Positions 1 through 9,700 of a stretch of DNA of 64,000 nucleotides are shown in pieces. The stretch is from the NCBI GenBank assembly GCA_030748775.1, contig JASMLH010000001.1:1-64000 (forward strand). Reading direction: 5' to 3'. Within the stretch, counting starts at the first letter, position 1, and each line of letters starts with the position of its first letter. The notes beneath the pieces are model-generated. The model was not told the DNA's origin. It saw nothing but the letters and a program-made list of their open reading frames with translations, and did no database searches. The DNA comes from Candidatus Thalassarchaeaceae archaeon (GTDB taxonomy: Archaea; Thermoplasmatota; Poseidoniia; Poseidoniales; Thalassarchaeaceae). The position numbers and the translations under genes are program-made.

Positions 1-432
1 ATTTCTGCCTCTTCCACGATTGCCCCTTCTTCCCATAGGTGGCTTGTTTGCAGGTCTTCTCCTGCCCGAAGGCCCTCCACTTGCCCTCCCTCGACCCTTT
101 GATTTCCGCCCCTTCCTGTGACCTTTGGACGGTTGTCGCTTGAAATTCCTGTCTCCCCTTACGTTTCCCCTATGGCGTTGCTTCTTACTCGTCCTTACTC
201 GTGGAGCTATCTCCACGGGGGAACCAACTGCCGCAACTGTGTCGATACCCTCCATCAAGGGGTGAACGTGGATAAGGGGGTCATCTACAGGCCCCAGAAC
301 AGTGTTTACCCTGCCTAGAATCTTCCCTCCCGAAATTCTGATGCTCGCACCCAGCCTAGGGGGTCGGCCTTCGAATGAAACAATCAGGCCTCCTTCATGG
401 GATGCTCCTTTCACCCTTCCAGAGAAACTCAT
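1..432 (-). CDS. gar1: H/ACA RNP protein Gar1-like, 3' end truncated by window edge; basic Gly/Arg-rich C-terminal tail
   Basis: Absent from the ORF track because it runs off the window. Manual translation from ATG at 432: MSFSGRVKGASHEGGLIVSFEGRPPRLGASIRISGGKILGRVNTVLGPVDDPLIHVHP...RKGRKSKGRGRASGGPSGRRRPANKPPMGRRGNRGRGRN. Gar1-like 'G.V...S..G.LIV' and 'G.V..V.GPV..P...V.P' patterns. ATGA overlap with the upstream ORF. Confidence 0.75.
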   Translation of the reverse strand, partial: MSFSGRVKGASHEGGLIVSFEGRPPRLGASIRISGGKILGRVNTVLGPVDDPLIHVHPLMEGIDTVAAVGSPVEIAPRVRTSKKQRHRGNVRGDRNFKRQPSKGHRKGRKSKGRGRASGGPSGRRRPANKPPMGRRGNRGRGRN

Positions 433-2471
433 TTCTCGACCCTCCTCCTTCCAATGAACATTGCAAACAGCATCGATAATGATATGGAGGCCAGTCCTGG
501 AGCAGGAAGCGAATCCTCGCTTGGCATATTGTCCTCTTCTTCCCTTGGCAATTCAGGCATCGCTTCGTTGATTATCTCAAATTCCTCGTAAGTACATTTT
601 CCGGACTCATCACATCCTGTTACAAACAACGGGTAATAATCCCCCAAAGACAAATCACTGTGATGAGCATTGAGCCAGATGACTTCCCACGTGTTTCCCG
701 TAATTTCGACCTCACTGAGTTCGACAGGAAAAGATGTCATGCCAATGGTGCAAGAAATGCTCACATCTTCCCCGTCAGGGTCACTATATTGACCAGCCAT
801 CTTCAATGTGGAGCCTTCCCAGACCGAGTTCGAGAAGAAAATCTGAGGGGGTAAACTCTCTTTGGATATTCCCAGATTGTACATTTTTTCCATGTCAGCT
901 TCTGTAGTGTGATAAGCTCTAAGCCAAACATTGACAGGTCCGGGAACCATTCCTGATGATGGAACTTCTAGATTCGAAACCCCGTCCGTAATTACCGTGA
1001 TAATATTCATCGGTTCCCCTCCTTGGACAAGTGAAACCTCAACCGAAATCTCTGGCCAACCCTCAGTTACTGAAACAGTGATCGGATGTGGATCCTCGAG
1101 AATAAGTGAGGAGGAAGAAACGGAAACTGGAACCCCTATGTGCCATGTCCTATTTCCGGATGACTGACCCGAAGAATCGACTGATTCGCATGTCACATCT
1201 ACTATCCCATCTACGTTTAGCCAAAGTGAACGGTCTATACTTTGACTCACACCATTCGACGAGCCATCAACTGAGCAGATTATTTCCAGATTCGAGACGC
1301 CTGACTCGTCCAGGAACCAGGAAGAAACGGATTGCCAGTTTGCCAGTTTGGCCTGTCCCTCTTCGGCAACTGGAATCCAAGAACCATCCGATGGGGCAGA
1401 ATCAGTCCAAGCTGGAGGATTGTCGATTGGAATTGGTGATGTGGTGAAGTCAGCGAATATATCTTCTCCAAGAGGCCAATCAGCCCTCTGGAAGCTCGGG
1501 AAAAGTGTGTATGTCAGACTGCCGTCTTCGTTTTCTGCCAACTCATGAGAAGACGAACCGTCGCCTAGACAGCTTCCTCTGATTGGAGCAGAGTCAGTCC
1601 CCGGGTTCTCCTCATCCGGGCCAACAAATCTCCCTTCGCACTCTTCCCAGGAATCAAGCCTAAGTTCTGGCAAAGGAGGGAAAGTGAAATCAAGCCTAGC
1701 ATTGCTCATGTTCGATGAATTGAAAGAAACGGTGAAGTCATTGGGGTCCGAAATCCCGTCAATTTCCATAGTCGCATTCAGCCAAAGAACCACTCTGCAC
1801 TCGTCAAGTCCTAGAGATTGGTTGATATCCGTGTCGCAGTCCCTTTCCGAAGAGGGAATAACCGGAATCTCGTAACACTCCCCGTCAAAGCTAGAATCGC
1901 AATCTCTCTTTTCAGAATGCCTCGAAGGAACTCCGTTGAACTCTCCGATACTCATGCCATCGTTCTGCCACGTCGTGTTCTGCCAATCTACGCCAGTACC
2001 TCCTCGGTGCGGAGCCCCATCACGAATCCCAATTCTAGTAATGCTGTACTGCAGGCAGTCCGCTGCAATCATAATCACAGAGCCAACTTCGTCGGTTGAA
2101 AGCCAGCCATCACCTCCAGAGGGGATGATATCTTCCAGATAAGCATCTAAGTCCTCTCTGATGTCGTCCGCCAGAGTCCAGTTTATCCAAGCCTTTGCCT
2201 CGACTTCCGCCGTCTCCCAATCATCTTGAATGCGAATGTCAAAAATAGCCTGGTCATAGATGAACATGTCTTCGAAGGTTATTGAGCCACACTGATCTTC
2301 CAGTGATCCGCCTCCTCCAAATTGGTTCAACCTCTCACCTTCTTCATCCAACTCTGACTCCGGAATTTCCAGAGTCCAGAGAGAAGAGAGCATCAATATG
2401 ACAATTATAATGGGGGGAAATCCAACTCTCGGCATACCACCCACTGACCTCTTCCAGATACTCAAGGACAT
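429..2471 (-). CDS. secreted/surface protein with N-terminal signal and C-terminal LPAPGL-TM-RRR sorting-type tail
   Basis: 680-aa ORF. Hydrophobic N-terminus (PPIIIVILMLSSLWTL), acidic extracellular-type body, C-terminus LPAPGLASISLSMLFAMFIGRRRVEK. Confidence 0.7.
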   Translation of the reverse strand: MSLSIWKRSVGGMPRVGFPPIIIVILMLSSLWTLEIPESELDEEGERLNQFGGGGSLEDQCGSITFEDMFIYDQAIFDIRIQDDWETAEVEAKAWINWTLADDIREDLDAYLEDIIPSGGDGWLSTDEVGSVIMIAADCLQYSITRIGIRDGAPHRGGTGVDWQNTTWQNDGMSIGEFNGVPSRHSEKRDCDSSFDGECYEIPVIPSSERDCDTDINQSLGLDECRVVLWLNATMEIDGISDPNDFTVSFNSSNMSNARLDFTFPPLPELRLDSWEECEGRFVGPDEENPGTDSAPIRGSCLGDGSSSHELAENEDGSLTYTLFPSFQRADWPLGEDIFADFTTSPIPIDNPPAWTDSAPSDGSWIPVAEEGQAKLANWQSVSSWFLDESGVSNLEIICSVDGSSNGVSQSIDRSLWLNVDGIVDVTCESVDSSGQSSGNRTWHIGVPVSVSSSSLILEDPHPITVSVTEGWPEISVEVSLVQGGEPMNIITVITDGVSNLEVPSSGMVPGPVNVWLRAYHTTEADMEKMYNLGISKESLPPQIFFSNSVWEGSTLKMAGQYSDPDGEDVSISCTIGMTSFPVELSEVEITGNTWEVIWLNAHHSDLSLGDYYPLFVTGCDESGKCTYEEFEIINEAMPELPREEEDNMPSEDSLPAPGLASISLSMLFAMFIGRRRVEK

Positions 2472-2495
2472 GATATTATCGGAAAATCAAGTGAG

Positions 2496-2511
2496 TTTAG
2501 GGTGACCTAAA
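2496..2511. promoter_or_regulatory. near-perfect palindromic operator candidate TTTAGGGTGACCTAAA
   Basis: Read directly; one mismatch from a full inverted repeat; second copy at 2539-2556 in the same divergent intergenic region. Confidence 0.6.
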
Positions 2512-2521
2512 TTTAATATAG

Positions 2522-2541
2522 AAATTATCACTCGATAATTT
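2522..2541. promoter_or_regulatory. inverted repeat AAATTATC-ACTC-GATAATTT between the two TTAGGT operators
   Basis: Perfect 8-bp arms, 4-bp spacer, read directly. Confidence 0.45.
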
Positions 2542-2556
2542 TAGGTTGACCTAAAA
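2539..2556. promoter_or_regulatory. perfect palindromic operator candidate TTTTAGGT-TG-ACCTAAAA abutting the PhnD-like start codon
   Basis: Read directly; ends at the base before ATG 2557. Confidence 0.65.
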
Positions 2557-3525
2557 ATGAGACAATTTGCAATAGGGATAATGCTAGTTCTACTTTCATC
2601 CACCATTTCTGGATGCTTGTGGACGGAAGAAGAGGAAAAAATTACGATTGCCTTCAAGATTCAAGACGACTATGATGACCCAAACGCAAATCCACAGAGT
2701 TTAGCAGATTTCATCCAAGCAAGAACTGGATATAAGGTAGAAATATACCCCATTTCAAGCGATGTGGCTGCTATAGAATCATTGAGGTTTGGCCACGCTG
2801 ATATTGCATTCTTGGACGGTGGTTCGGCCTGGATGTCTTGGAAGCAGCACAACTTCGAAGCAATCATTGCCGACACAAAGACAGATGGCTCTACCTTCTA
2901 CACTGCTTCAGCTTGGGTTTTATCTGATAGTGAAATTGAATCACTAGAAGACCTCAAGGGAAACGACTCATGTCACACTGGATGGCTAAAGTCTGCAGGA
3001 ATGTTGATGCCAATGGGGTATATGATTGGAAATGGCATAGTTGAGGTTTCTGGCGATCGCGAAGATATCAATAGCTTAAGGACAACAATCGAGAATCATT
3101 TCGGAAATGCAACCATCCCTTCAAGTGGAGACACATACTATGGATACAGTGGTGCGTTTAGATGCTTGACAGACGGTTTTGGTGACGTTGCGTTCGCAAA
3201 GACCAGCTCGTACGAAGATCACTGCCAGGGAAACGATTGGTGCTTGGCTCAATCAGAATACAGGATGCTTGAGCCTACTTTCGGCAAAGTCCCCAGCCAT
3301 TCAATAATGGTTAACCCGGAAGAAATTAGCCCTGAAATGAGATTAGTGATTATTGATGCCTTGATGGCCCTGAATTCAGACCCCCTTGGTCTAGAAATCC
3401 TAGAGTCCGTATTGAACACTGGAGGTTTGAAGGAAGTTAGCACTGAAGAACACTTGGGAACTTACAGCGAGGCAATAGGATCAATACCAGGAATCCAAAT
3501 TTACTTCGAAGAAAAATACGGGTAG
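2557..3525 (+). CDS. phnD: phosphonate/phosphite-type ABC transporter substrate-binding lipoprotein (PhnD family)
   Basis: Lipobox-like STISGC; PhnD-family features (ESLRFGHADIAFLDGG, LKGNDSCHTGWLKSAGMLMPMGYM); followed by ATPase and permease genes. Confidence 0.8.
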   Translation: MRQFAIGIMLVLLSSTISGCLWTEEEEKITIAFKIQDDYDDPNANPQSLADFIQARTGYKVEIYPISSDVAAIESLRFGHADIAFLDGGSAWMSWKQHNFEAIIADTKTDGSTFYTASAWVLSDSEIESLEDLKGNDSCHTGWLKSAGMLMPMGYMIGNGIVEVSGDREDINSLRTTIENHFGNATIPSSGDTYYGYSGAFRCLTDGFGDVAFAKTSSYEDHCQGNDWCLAQSEYRMLEPTFGKVPSHSIMVNPEEISPEMRLVIIDALMALNSDPLGLEILESVLNTGGLKEVSTEEHLGTYSEAIGSIPGIQIYFEEKYG

Positions 3526-3539
3526 CTAGTGACAAATCC

Positions 3540-4277
3540 ATGCCTGATCCTGGGAATCCAATTCTCAAAGCTAGTGCTGACATTGGATTCTCGAAGGAAA
3601 GACCCCTTGTCCGGAATTTGGACATATCAATAAATCAAGGAGAGATATTCGGGATCGTTGGCCGTTCGGGAATTGGAAAGACCACGATGATCAGAACAAT
3701 TGCTGGATTGATCCCCCCAATCTCTGGAAAAATCTCCTTTGATGGAAATCCAGTTTCCTCGGCACCCAGAGGATCAATAGGATTAATCCCGCAAAGGTTA
3801 GGATTGGTAAACCATCAATCAGTAGGATACAATGTTTTGATGGGCGCTCTTCCAAGAGCCAACTTAATTCAGACGATTTTTTCCCTACCCTCACGGGGGA
3901 TGAGGGATGCAACCAGAGAGGCGATCAGGTCGGTCGGCCTCTCCGAAAAATCATTAGATCCTGTCAATAGACTATCCGGTGGTGAGCAAAGGAGGGTTGC
4001 AATAGCCCGTGCAATGGTACAATCTCCCAAGCTTCTCTTAGCAGACGAGTGTCTTGGAGAACTAGATGCAGATACTGCCAAGGAGATAATAAATCTCCTT
4101 AGGGAAATTTCCCAATCTCTCGGCGTTGCAATTATCATTGTTGATCACAACCCAGCTAGGGCCAATACATTCTGTGACTCAATGTTTGAATTGAAGGGAA
4201 ACCGATTACTTCCACTTAGGGATGGTGACCTGCCCTTGCAAACCAGCCTCCCACAAATTGAGGGGCCAATCATATGA
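3540..4277 (+). CDS. phnC: phosphonate-type ABC transporter ATP-binding protein
   Basis: Walker A GRSGIGKT, signature LSGGEQRR, Walker B LLLADE; operon context. Confidence 0.8.
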   Translation: MPDPGNPILKASADIGFSKERPLVRNLDISINQGEIFGIVGRSGIGKTTMIRTIAGLIPPISGKISFDGNPVSSAPRGSIGLIPQRLGLVNHQSVGYNVLMGALPRANLIQTIFSLPSRGMRDATREAIRSVGLSEKSLDPVNRLSGGEQRRVAIARAMVQSPKLLLADECLGELDADTAKEIINLLREISQSLGVAIIIVDHNPARANTFCDSMFELKGNRLLPLRDGDLPLQTSLPQIEGPII

Positions 4278-5173
4278 ATTTCCTTAGCCGTGGATTGCAG
4301 ATTTTCGAAAAGCGGACTATGCCCAAATTACTATTGTTTATCGGAGTCGCCTCAATCATTTCCATTCTACATCTACAGATAACAATATCAAATCTCGGTA
4401 ACGCGATTTCGAATTTTTCCATACTCGGTAGAGAGGCATGGCCTCCTGATTTCACGGTAGTTACAAAGAGGGCCTCTTGGTCGCATCCGCCTTGCGAATC
4501 AGGCTCAGAATGGATTTGTAGCCCTGCCATAGTTGGGATGGTTCAAACACTCGAGATTGCGTTTCTTTCCACAGTATTTGGTACTATATTCGCTCTCCCT
4601 TTGGCTGTGATGTCAGCAACAAACCTTGCTCCCCCATTGATGGCCCAAATTACTAGGAATGTCCTAGCGGCTCTCAGGGTGGTGCCCTCACTAATCTGGG
4701 CACTAATCTTTGTTATCATTGTTGGAATTGGTCCTTTGGCTGGAGTAATTGCGATGACAATGTACACAGTGGGATATCTCGGAAAACTGCAGTACGAAGC
4801 TCTAGAAGGGGTAAGCAGAGAGCCATTGGAAGTAGCTAGGGCAATGGGCCTTCCAACCTGGCAAGTAGCTAGGTTTTTCGCAATTCCAGCGGCTGGAAAC
4901 TCACTCATCAGCCAGATGCTATTTATGTTCGAATACAATGTTCGCCACGGGTCGGTAATTGGTCTGGTAGGAGCCGGAGGAGTAGGTTGGTACATGCAGT
5001 ATTATCTAGAACCGTTCAAGATGTATGACAAAGTTCTGGCACTAATCATAGTGATGTACTGCACTGTAATCCTCATTGATCAGATATCACTAAGATTCAG
5101 GAGGAGGTTCATAGAGGAAGATGAGAGGATTCAAAGACCTAGGTGGAGGGATGTGATATTGCCTTCAAACTAA
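4274..5173 (+). CDS. phnE: phosphonate-type ABC transporter permease
   Basis: Multi-TM; PhnE-like EALEGVSREPLEVARAMGLPTWQVARFFAIPAA and EYNVRHGSVIGLVGAGGVG; overlaps the ATPase gene. Confidence 0.8.
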   Translation: MNFLSRGLQIFEKRTMPKLLLFIGVASIISILHLQITISNLGNAISNFSILGREAWPPDFTVVTKRASWSHPPCESGSEWICSPAIVGMVQTLEIAFLSTVFGTIFALPLAVMSATNLAPPLMAQITRNVLAALRVVPSLIWALIFVIIVGIGPLAGVIAMTMYTVGYLGKLQYEALEGVSREPLEVARAMGLPTWQVARFFAIPAAGNSLISQMLFMFEYNVRHGSVIGLVGAGGVGWYMQYYLEPFKMYDKVLALIIVMYCTVILIDQISLRFRRRFIEEDERIQRPRWRDVILPSN

Positions 5174-5178
5174 TTTTC

Positions 5179-5406
5179 CTAGTAGTCGGCAACAATCCTG
5201 ATAGCTCCTCCATCGTAGAATATCTGGATATTATCTCTGGCCTTGAATGATAGGGACGCCAAAGCCTCGTACACATCCTTCTCGTCCACTTTGAATGCCT
5301 CCGCCGCCCTCACTGTTGACCACGGCACTCCTATGAAATCAGAAGCAGATATCCACTTTAGCAGCCTCATCTCGAAGTCTGTCAGATCTGCCAACGCCAC
5401 AACCAT
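5179..5406 (-). CDS. small hypothetical protein, possibly winged-helix-like
   Basis: 75-aa ORF packed between neighbours; predicted helical pattern only. Confidence 0.45.
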   Translation of the reverse strand: MVVALADLTDFEMRLLKWISASDFIGVPWSTVRAAEAFKVDEKDVYEALASLSFKARDNIQIFYDGGAIRIVADY

Positions 5407-5444
5407 CGGAACAAGGCTAAGGAAATCAACTCTGCCCAGAATTC

Positions 5445-6467
5445 TTAGGAATTTCTTCTGACTTCGTAGGACTCCACCATGTTCCTAACGCACTCCTCTA
5501 CTCCGATATCACCATCTAGCAGCATTCCCAGGGCACTCAGGAAAGGTGATTCGTATCCAATGTTCTCTGCCCTAGAAAGGAACATCCTCGTCGCCCTAAC
5601 CCCTTCTGCTACCATGTGCATCTCGGATAGGGCCTCATCCAGATCCATTCCAGCTCCCAATTTCTCCCCAAGTGTCCGATTGCGGCTCCTGGGACTGGTA
5701 GCAGTGACATACAGGTCCCCAATCCCCGCAGGACCGAAGGCCGTGTTTGGATCAGCACCCATCATGCCTAGAAGGGCGATTCCCTCGCTGTATCCAGAAA
5801 GGACAAGCGCAGCCTTGAGGTTGTCTCCACCAATTGTGCCCTTCAGTCCGTCCACGAGTCCACAAGCAAGGGCAACGCAGTTCTTGTAGGCACCCCAGAG
5901 CTCAGCCCCCATTGGGTCTCTCGCGGGAGTTAGTACCAGTGAGTCGGTGGAAAGCCTCTCAGCGATCCTCTCGGCGACCCCCATGTCATGGCAGGCGACT
6001 AGTGCGTTCGTAATCACTCCTCGAGCTACCTCCGGTGCGATCGTAGGTCCGGTCATTACAACGACCGGGTTACTCATGCCCGAATCGGCCAGCCTCCTCT
6101 CGATAGCATCTGAAATCATCCCAGAACCCCCCTCTTCCTCGGGAGCTAGCCCCTTTGCGAGGTCGATTAGCAGGTGAGATGGCCTAAGGTGCGGAACTAG
6201 GATGTCCACCACATCAAGTATTACCGAGCTGGGTAGTGCTAGTACCAGAATCTCACAGTCTTCTGCGATATCCCCAATCTCCATTGTGCACTGAAGTTCT
6301 GGTATCTTGTATCCAGGGAGGTACTTCTCGTTCTCGCCACTGCTCACCATTCCTTCGTAGACATCCTGCTCAATTGTCCATCCCATCACGTTATGGCCGT
6401 CTTTACACCAGGCGAGAGCCAGGGCAGTTCCCCAGTTGCCTAGACCGATAATGCCTATTCTTGCCAT
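5445..6467 (-). CDS. gpsA: NAD(P)-dependent glycerol-3-phosphate dehydrogenase (bacterial GpsA type)
   Basis: GIIGLGNWGTALA nucleotide-binding motif, KNCVALACGLVDGLKGTIGGDNLKAAL, GIGDLYVTATSPRSRN. Confidence 0.88.
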   Translation of the reverse strand: MARIGIIGLGNWGTALALAWCKDGHNVMGWTIEQDVYEGMVSSGENEKYLPGYKIPELQCTMEIGDIAEDCEILVLALPSSVILDVVDILVPHLRPSHLLIDLAKGLAPEEEGGSGMISDAIERRLADSGMSNPVVVMTGPTIAPEVARGVITNALVACHDMGVAERIAERLSTDSLVLTPARDPMGAELWGAYKNCVALACGLVDGLKGTIGGDNLKAALVLSGYSEGIALLGMMGADPNTAFGPAGIGDLYVTATSPRSRNRTLGEKLGAGMDLDEALSEMHMVAEGVRATRMFLSRAENIGYESPFLSALGMLLDGDIGVEECVRNMVESYEVRRNS

Positions 6468-6568
6468 AATTGCCGTTTCCGCGGCACCAAGGGCCGGTTA
6501 TGACCCTATGGGGAAGTCTCTAGCCCATGCGTTGCCTTCTTGATGGGGAATAATGCCGACCGATTCAA

Positions 6569-6653
6569 GCAGGGGTACCCGAGTGGTCAAAGGGGCTGGG
6601 TTTAGGTCCCAGTGCGTAGTGCTTCGCAGGTTCGAATCCTGCCCCCTGCACCA
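6569..6653 (+). tRNA. tRNA-Leu (anticodon TAG), CCA encoded
   Basis: Acceptor GCAGGGG/CCCCTGC, anticodon arm CTGGG-TTTAGGT-CCCAG, long variable arm TGCG...CGCA, T-loop GTTCGAATC, then ACCA. Confidence 0.92.
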
Positions 6654-6712
6654 TTCTCAACAGAAATTGAAGTGCGCTGCATTGAAGTCGTATGCAAATA
6701 GGGAAGGCTCGA

Positions 6713-6797
6713 GCAGGGGTACCCGAGTGGTCAAAGGGGCAGCGTTCAGGTCGCTGTGCGTAGTGCTTCGCAGGTTCGAATCCTGCCCCCTGCACCA
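6713..6797 (+). tRNA. tRNA-Leu (anticodon CAG), CCA encoded
   Basis: Same acceptor, variable arm and T-arm as the first copy; anticodon arm CAGCG-TTCAGGT-CGCTG; ends ACCA. Confidence 0.92.
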
Positions 6798-9700
6798 TCA
6801 TCCGATTCTGACTCTCTTTGTCTTGAGCTTGGATACTTGCCTCTTCTTCCAGCCGAATAACCGGTAGCCCATTAGGCCGACGAACAGAGCGCTAACAGAT
6901 ATCATGGCCCATGTGACATTGCTGAATGGCCTGTTCGCGTCTTTCGAGAACTTTCCATCAATCCCAGATGCGTCTAACTTTCCGTCTGGCCCCATGCTGC
7001 ACCCCTTCCTAGTCACCATATTGGAGATTGGATCGCGCTCCTCCAAAACTTCGTATGCGCCGTCGCAGATTCCATCATCGTCATCGTCATCGTCGAAATC
7101 ATCTGTGTCCCCGTCACCATCTGTATCAAGCCCTTCTTCTTCCATTAGGATCTGTTGCAACTCGACAGGCTCCTCCTCTTCTATGGCCTCTGAAACAGGG
7201 CATCCCCAGGGGTTGGTTGCATTCAGATGGGCCCAGTTTACGAAACTCGAGTTCAGGCCTTGTTCGTATGGGCACTCGTCTGCGTTGTTGCCCACTTGAT
7301 CCCCGTCAGAGTCGATCCACTCATTGGGGTCTTCCGGAGCCCAATCGCTATTGTCGCCGAAGTAGTCCCCATCGGAATCAAGCCACTCGGTCGGATCGAG
7401 CTCAAATTCGTCTTCCGTGTCGTTGTATCCGTCACCGTCATCGTCCCAGTCGGCATTATTTCCTATGCTATCCCCATCGGAATCAAGCCACTCGGTTGAA
7501 TCGAGGGGGAATATGTCTGGGCCAGCATAGCAACCCCTTTCCAACCAGACGGATGTTCCATCGGAGTGGTATTGGTGAATAGCGGGGTCACCGGGAGCCA
7601 TATCGACCCCTTCCTCGCCATCGCAGATGTCGTCGTTGTCGTCATCCGGATCCTGGTTGTCTCCAATCCCGTCACCGTCGAAGTCTGACCATTCTTCCGG
7701 GTCATTTGGGAATACGTCGAATATGTCGTTTCTTCCGTCACCGTCGTCGTCAGGGTCGTTATTGTCACCGATGCCATCCCCGTCATCGTCTTTCCATTCG
7801 GCCTGGTTGTACGGGAACAGGTCTTCGCTGTCTTCGAACCCGTCATTATCGTCATCAGTGTCGATGCTGTCGGGGATGTTGTCTCCGTCTGAGTCTACCG
7901 ATACGTTGGGGTCGAGCGGGTCGAAGTCATATCGGTCCTCTACACCATCATTGTCGTCATCGGTGTCGATGTCGTCAGGGACAAGGTCCCCGTCGAAGTC
8001 TGGTCTGCATAGGTCGAAGTTGTTCGAAGCCTGCTGGAGTGTGGATTGGTACTCGGGGCATTGCGTCTGGTACTCGGCCAGGTTCTGGTCCACGTAGAAT
8101 CCAAAGTCCGCGGGCGTGCAAGTTGCCTGCCCCCTTAGCCCAGAGTAGTATCCTTTGTTGCATCCCGTTTGGCTCAGTGAACCAGGTAGGGGGGCGCTGT
8201 ACCCCCTGTCTGCCAGGATACACGATGTCTGTGACGCCTCTGGTTGGTAGGTTCCGGGGATACAGGCAATTTCTGCGCTGGACCCATGTCCAAGTATCGC
8301 GTCAGTCGGAGAAGAAGTGCTGTTGCTACTTCCATCGCCCAGTTGTCCTTCAGAGTTTAGCCCCCAGCACTTCAGCGTGGCATCGTCTAGTATTGCACAT
8401 GAGTGCCTCTGGCCCACGGAAATGGACAGTGCCTTCTTTCCAAGAGGGATGCTGACGGGCGTGGGAACCGCGCGGTCGCTTTGCGTTCCGTCCCCCACTT
8501 GCCCCTCTGAGTTCCCTCCCCAGCAAGACACATTCCCATCGTCGAATAATGCACAACTGTGGAATGAGCCCATGGAGACCTGAGTCGGGGACTGGGTCTC
8601 GATTAGGGCTACCCCGGTGGGAGAGGTCGTGCTTTGCGAGTTCCCGTTTCCGAACTGGCCATTGCCATTGTTGCCCCAACAGAACATTGATCCATCATTC
8701 ATACCGACGCATGTATGGAAAGAACCCCCATCGATTGTAACGGCCGAACTGTTACTGGGAATATCTATCTCAGTGGGAGAGAGACTGTCATCCAGGCCCC
8801 CGTCCCCGATCTGACCATGCCAGTTGTCCCCCCAGCATTTCACCTTCCTGTCATCCGTAATCGCGCACGTGTGGTATGCGCCTGCTGTGATTGATAGGGC
8901 ACCGACCGAATCTCCTAGGTCAGCGGAAACCGGAACGACCCTGTCTGTGATGGTCCCGTCTCCGAGCTGACCGTTGCTGTTGCCACCCCAGCACTTCACT
9001 GATTCATCATCCAGGACAGCACAGGTATGGGATCCTCCTGCTGAAATAGATACTGCGGTCCTTCCAGCTCCAAGGTTGACGCTGGCCCCAGTCAGCCTCT
9101 GCACTGTTGTACCGTCTCCAAGTTGCCCTGCCCCGTTCTCTCCCCAACACTTGGCTGAACCATCATCTAGTACAGCGCAGGTATGGTATGAGCCCGCTGA
9201 GACGTCAATGGCCTTTCTTCCCAAGGGGAGGGTCACCTTGCTTGGAGTGGATTGCGGGGTCCTTGTGCCGTCCCCTAGTTGCCCGTTGCTGTTGTCTCCC
9301 CAGCAGCTGATGGAACCGTCATCAAGGATGGTGCAGGTATGGTATCCCCCGGTCGTAACTTGGGTCAGTACTGGGACGCTGTACCCGGCTTGTGACCCAG
9401 TACATGCGCTCTCGTTTTTTTGCCCGTAGTCGGGATTGAACTTGCCACCAGGGCACGGGGTCCCGGACGACTGCCCGGTTGAGCCCACATAGTATCCTGG
9501 CAGTGCAGGGTCGCACTCGGTCTTACCAGTCAGTGCCTGGAAGGTCCCCTCATCGCATGCTGTGTCACTCGTTGCGCCACTATAGTTTACGTAGTGACCC
9601 GCCTTAGCGGGAGTCATCAAAGTGTTCCCCCATCCACTGACGAAGAATCCCGCAGTTGCCGGTTTGCAGGTGAACCTCCCGTAGTTTCCTGGACTGCAGT

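Noticed and set aside
2557-5173. Full phosphonate catabolism (C-P lyase) operon
   Set aside because: Only the importer genes are present in the window; no phnG-M, phnJ or ptxD-like gene seen, so the substrate is left open.
6553-6867. ORFs 6553-6867 (+) and 6565-6801 (-) with internal repetition
   Set aside because: They are translations of the two tandem tRNA-Leu genes; the repetition is the tRNA duplication.
7100-7990. CRISPR-like or satellite tandem repeat (recurring GTCACCGTCATCGTC/TCATCGTC-type units)
   Set aside because: Degenerate, in frame and explained by thrombospondin-3-like D/N/G codons on the minus strand.
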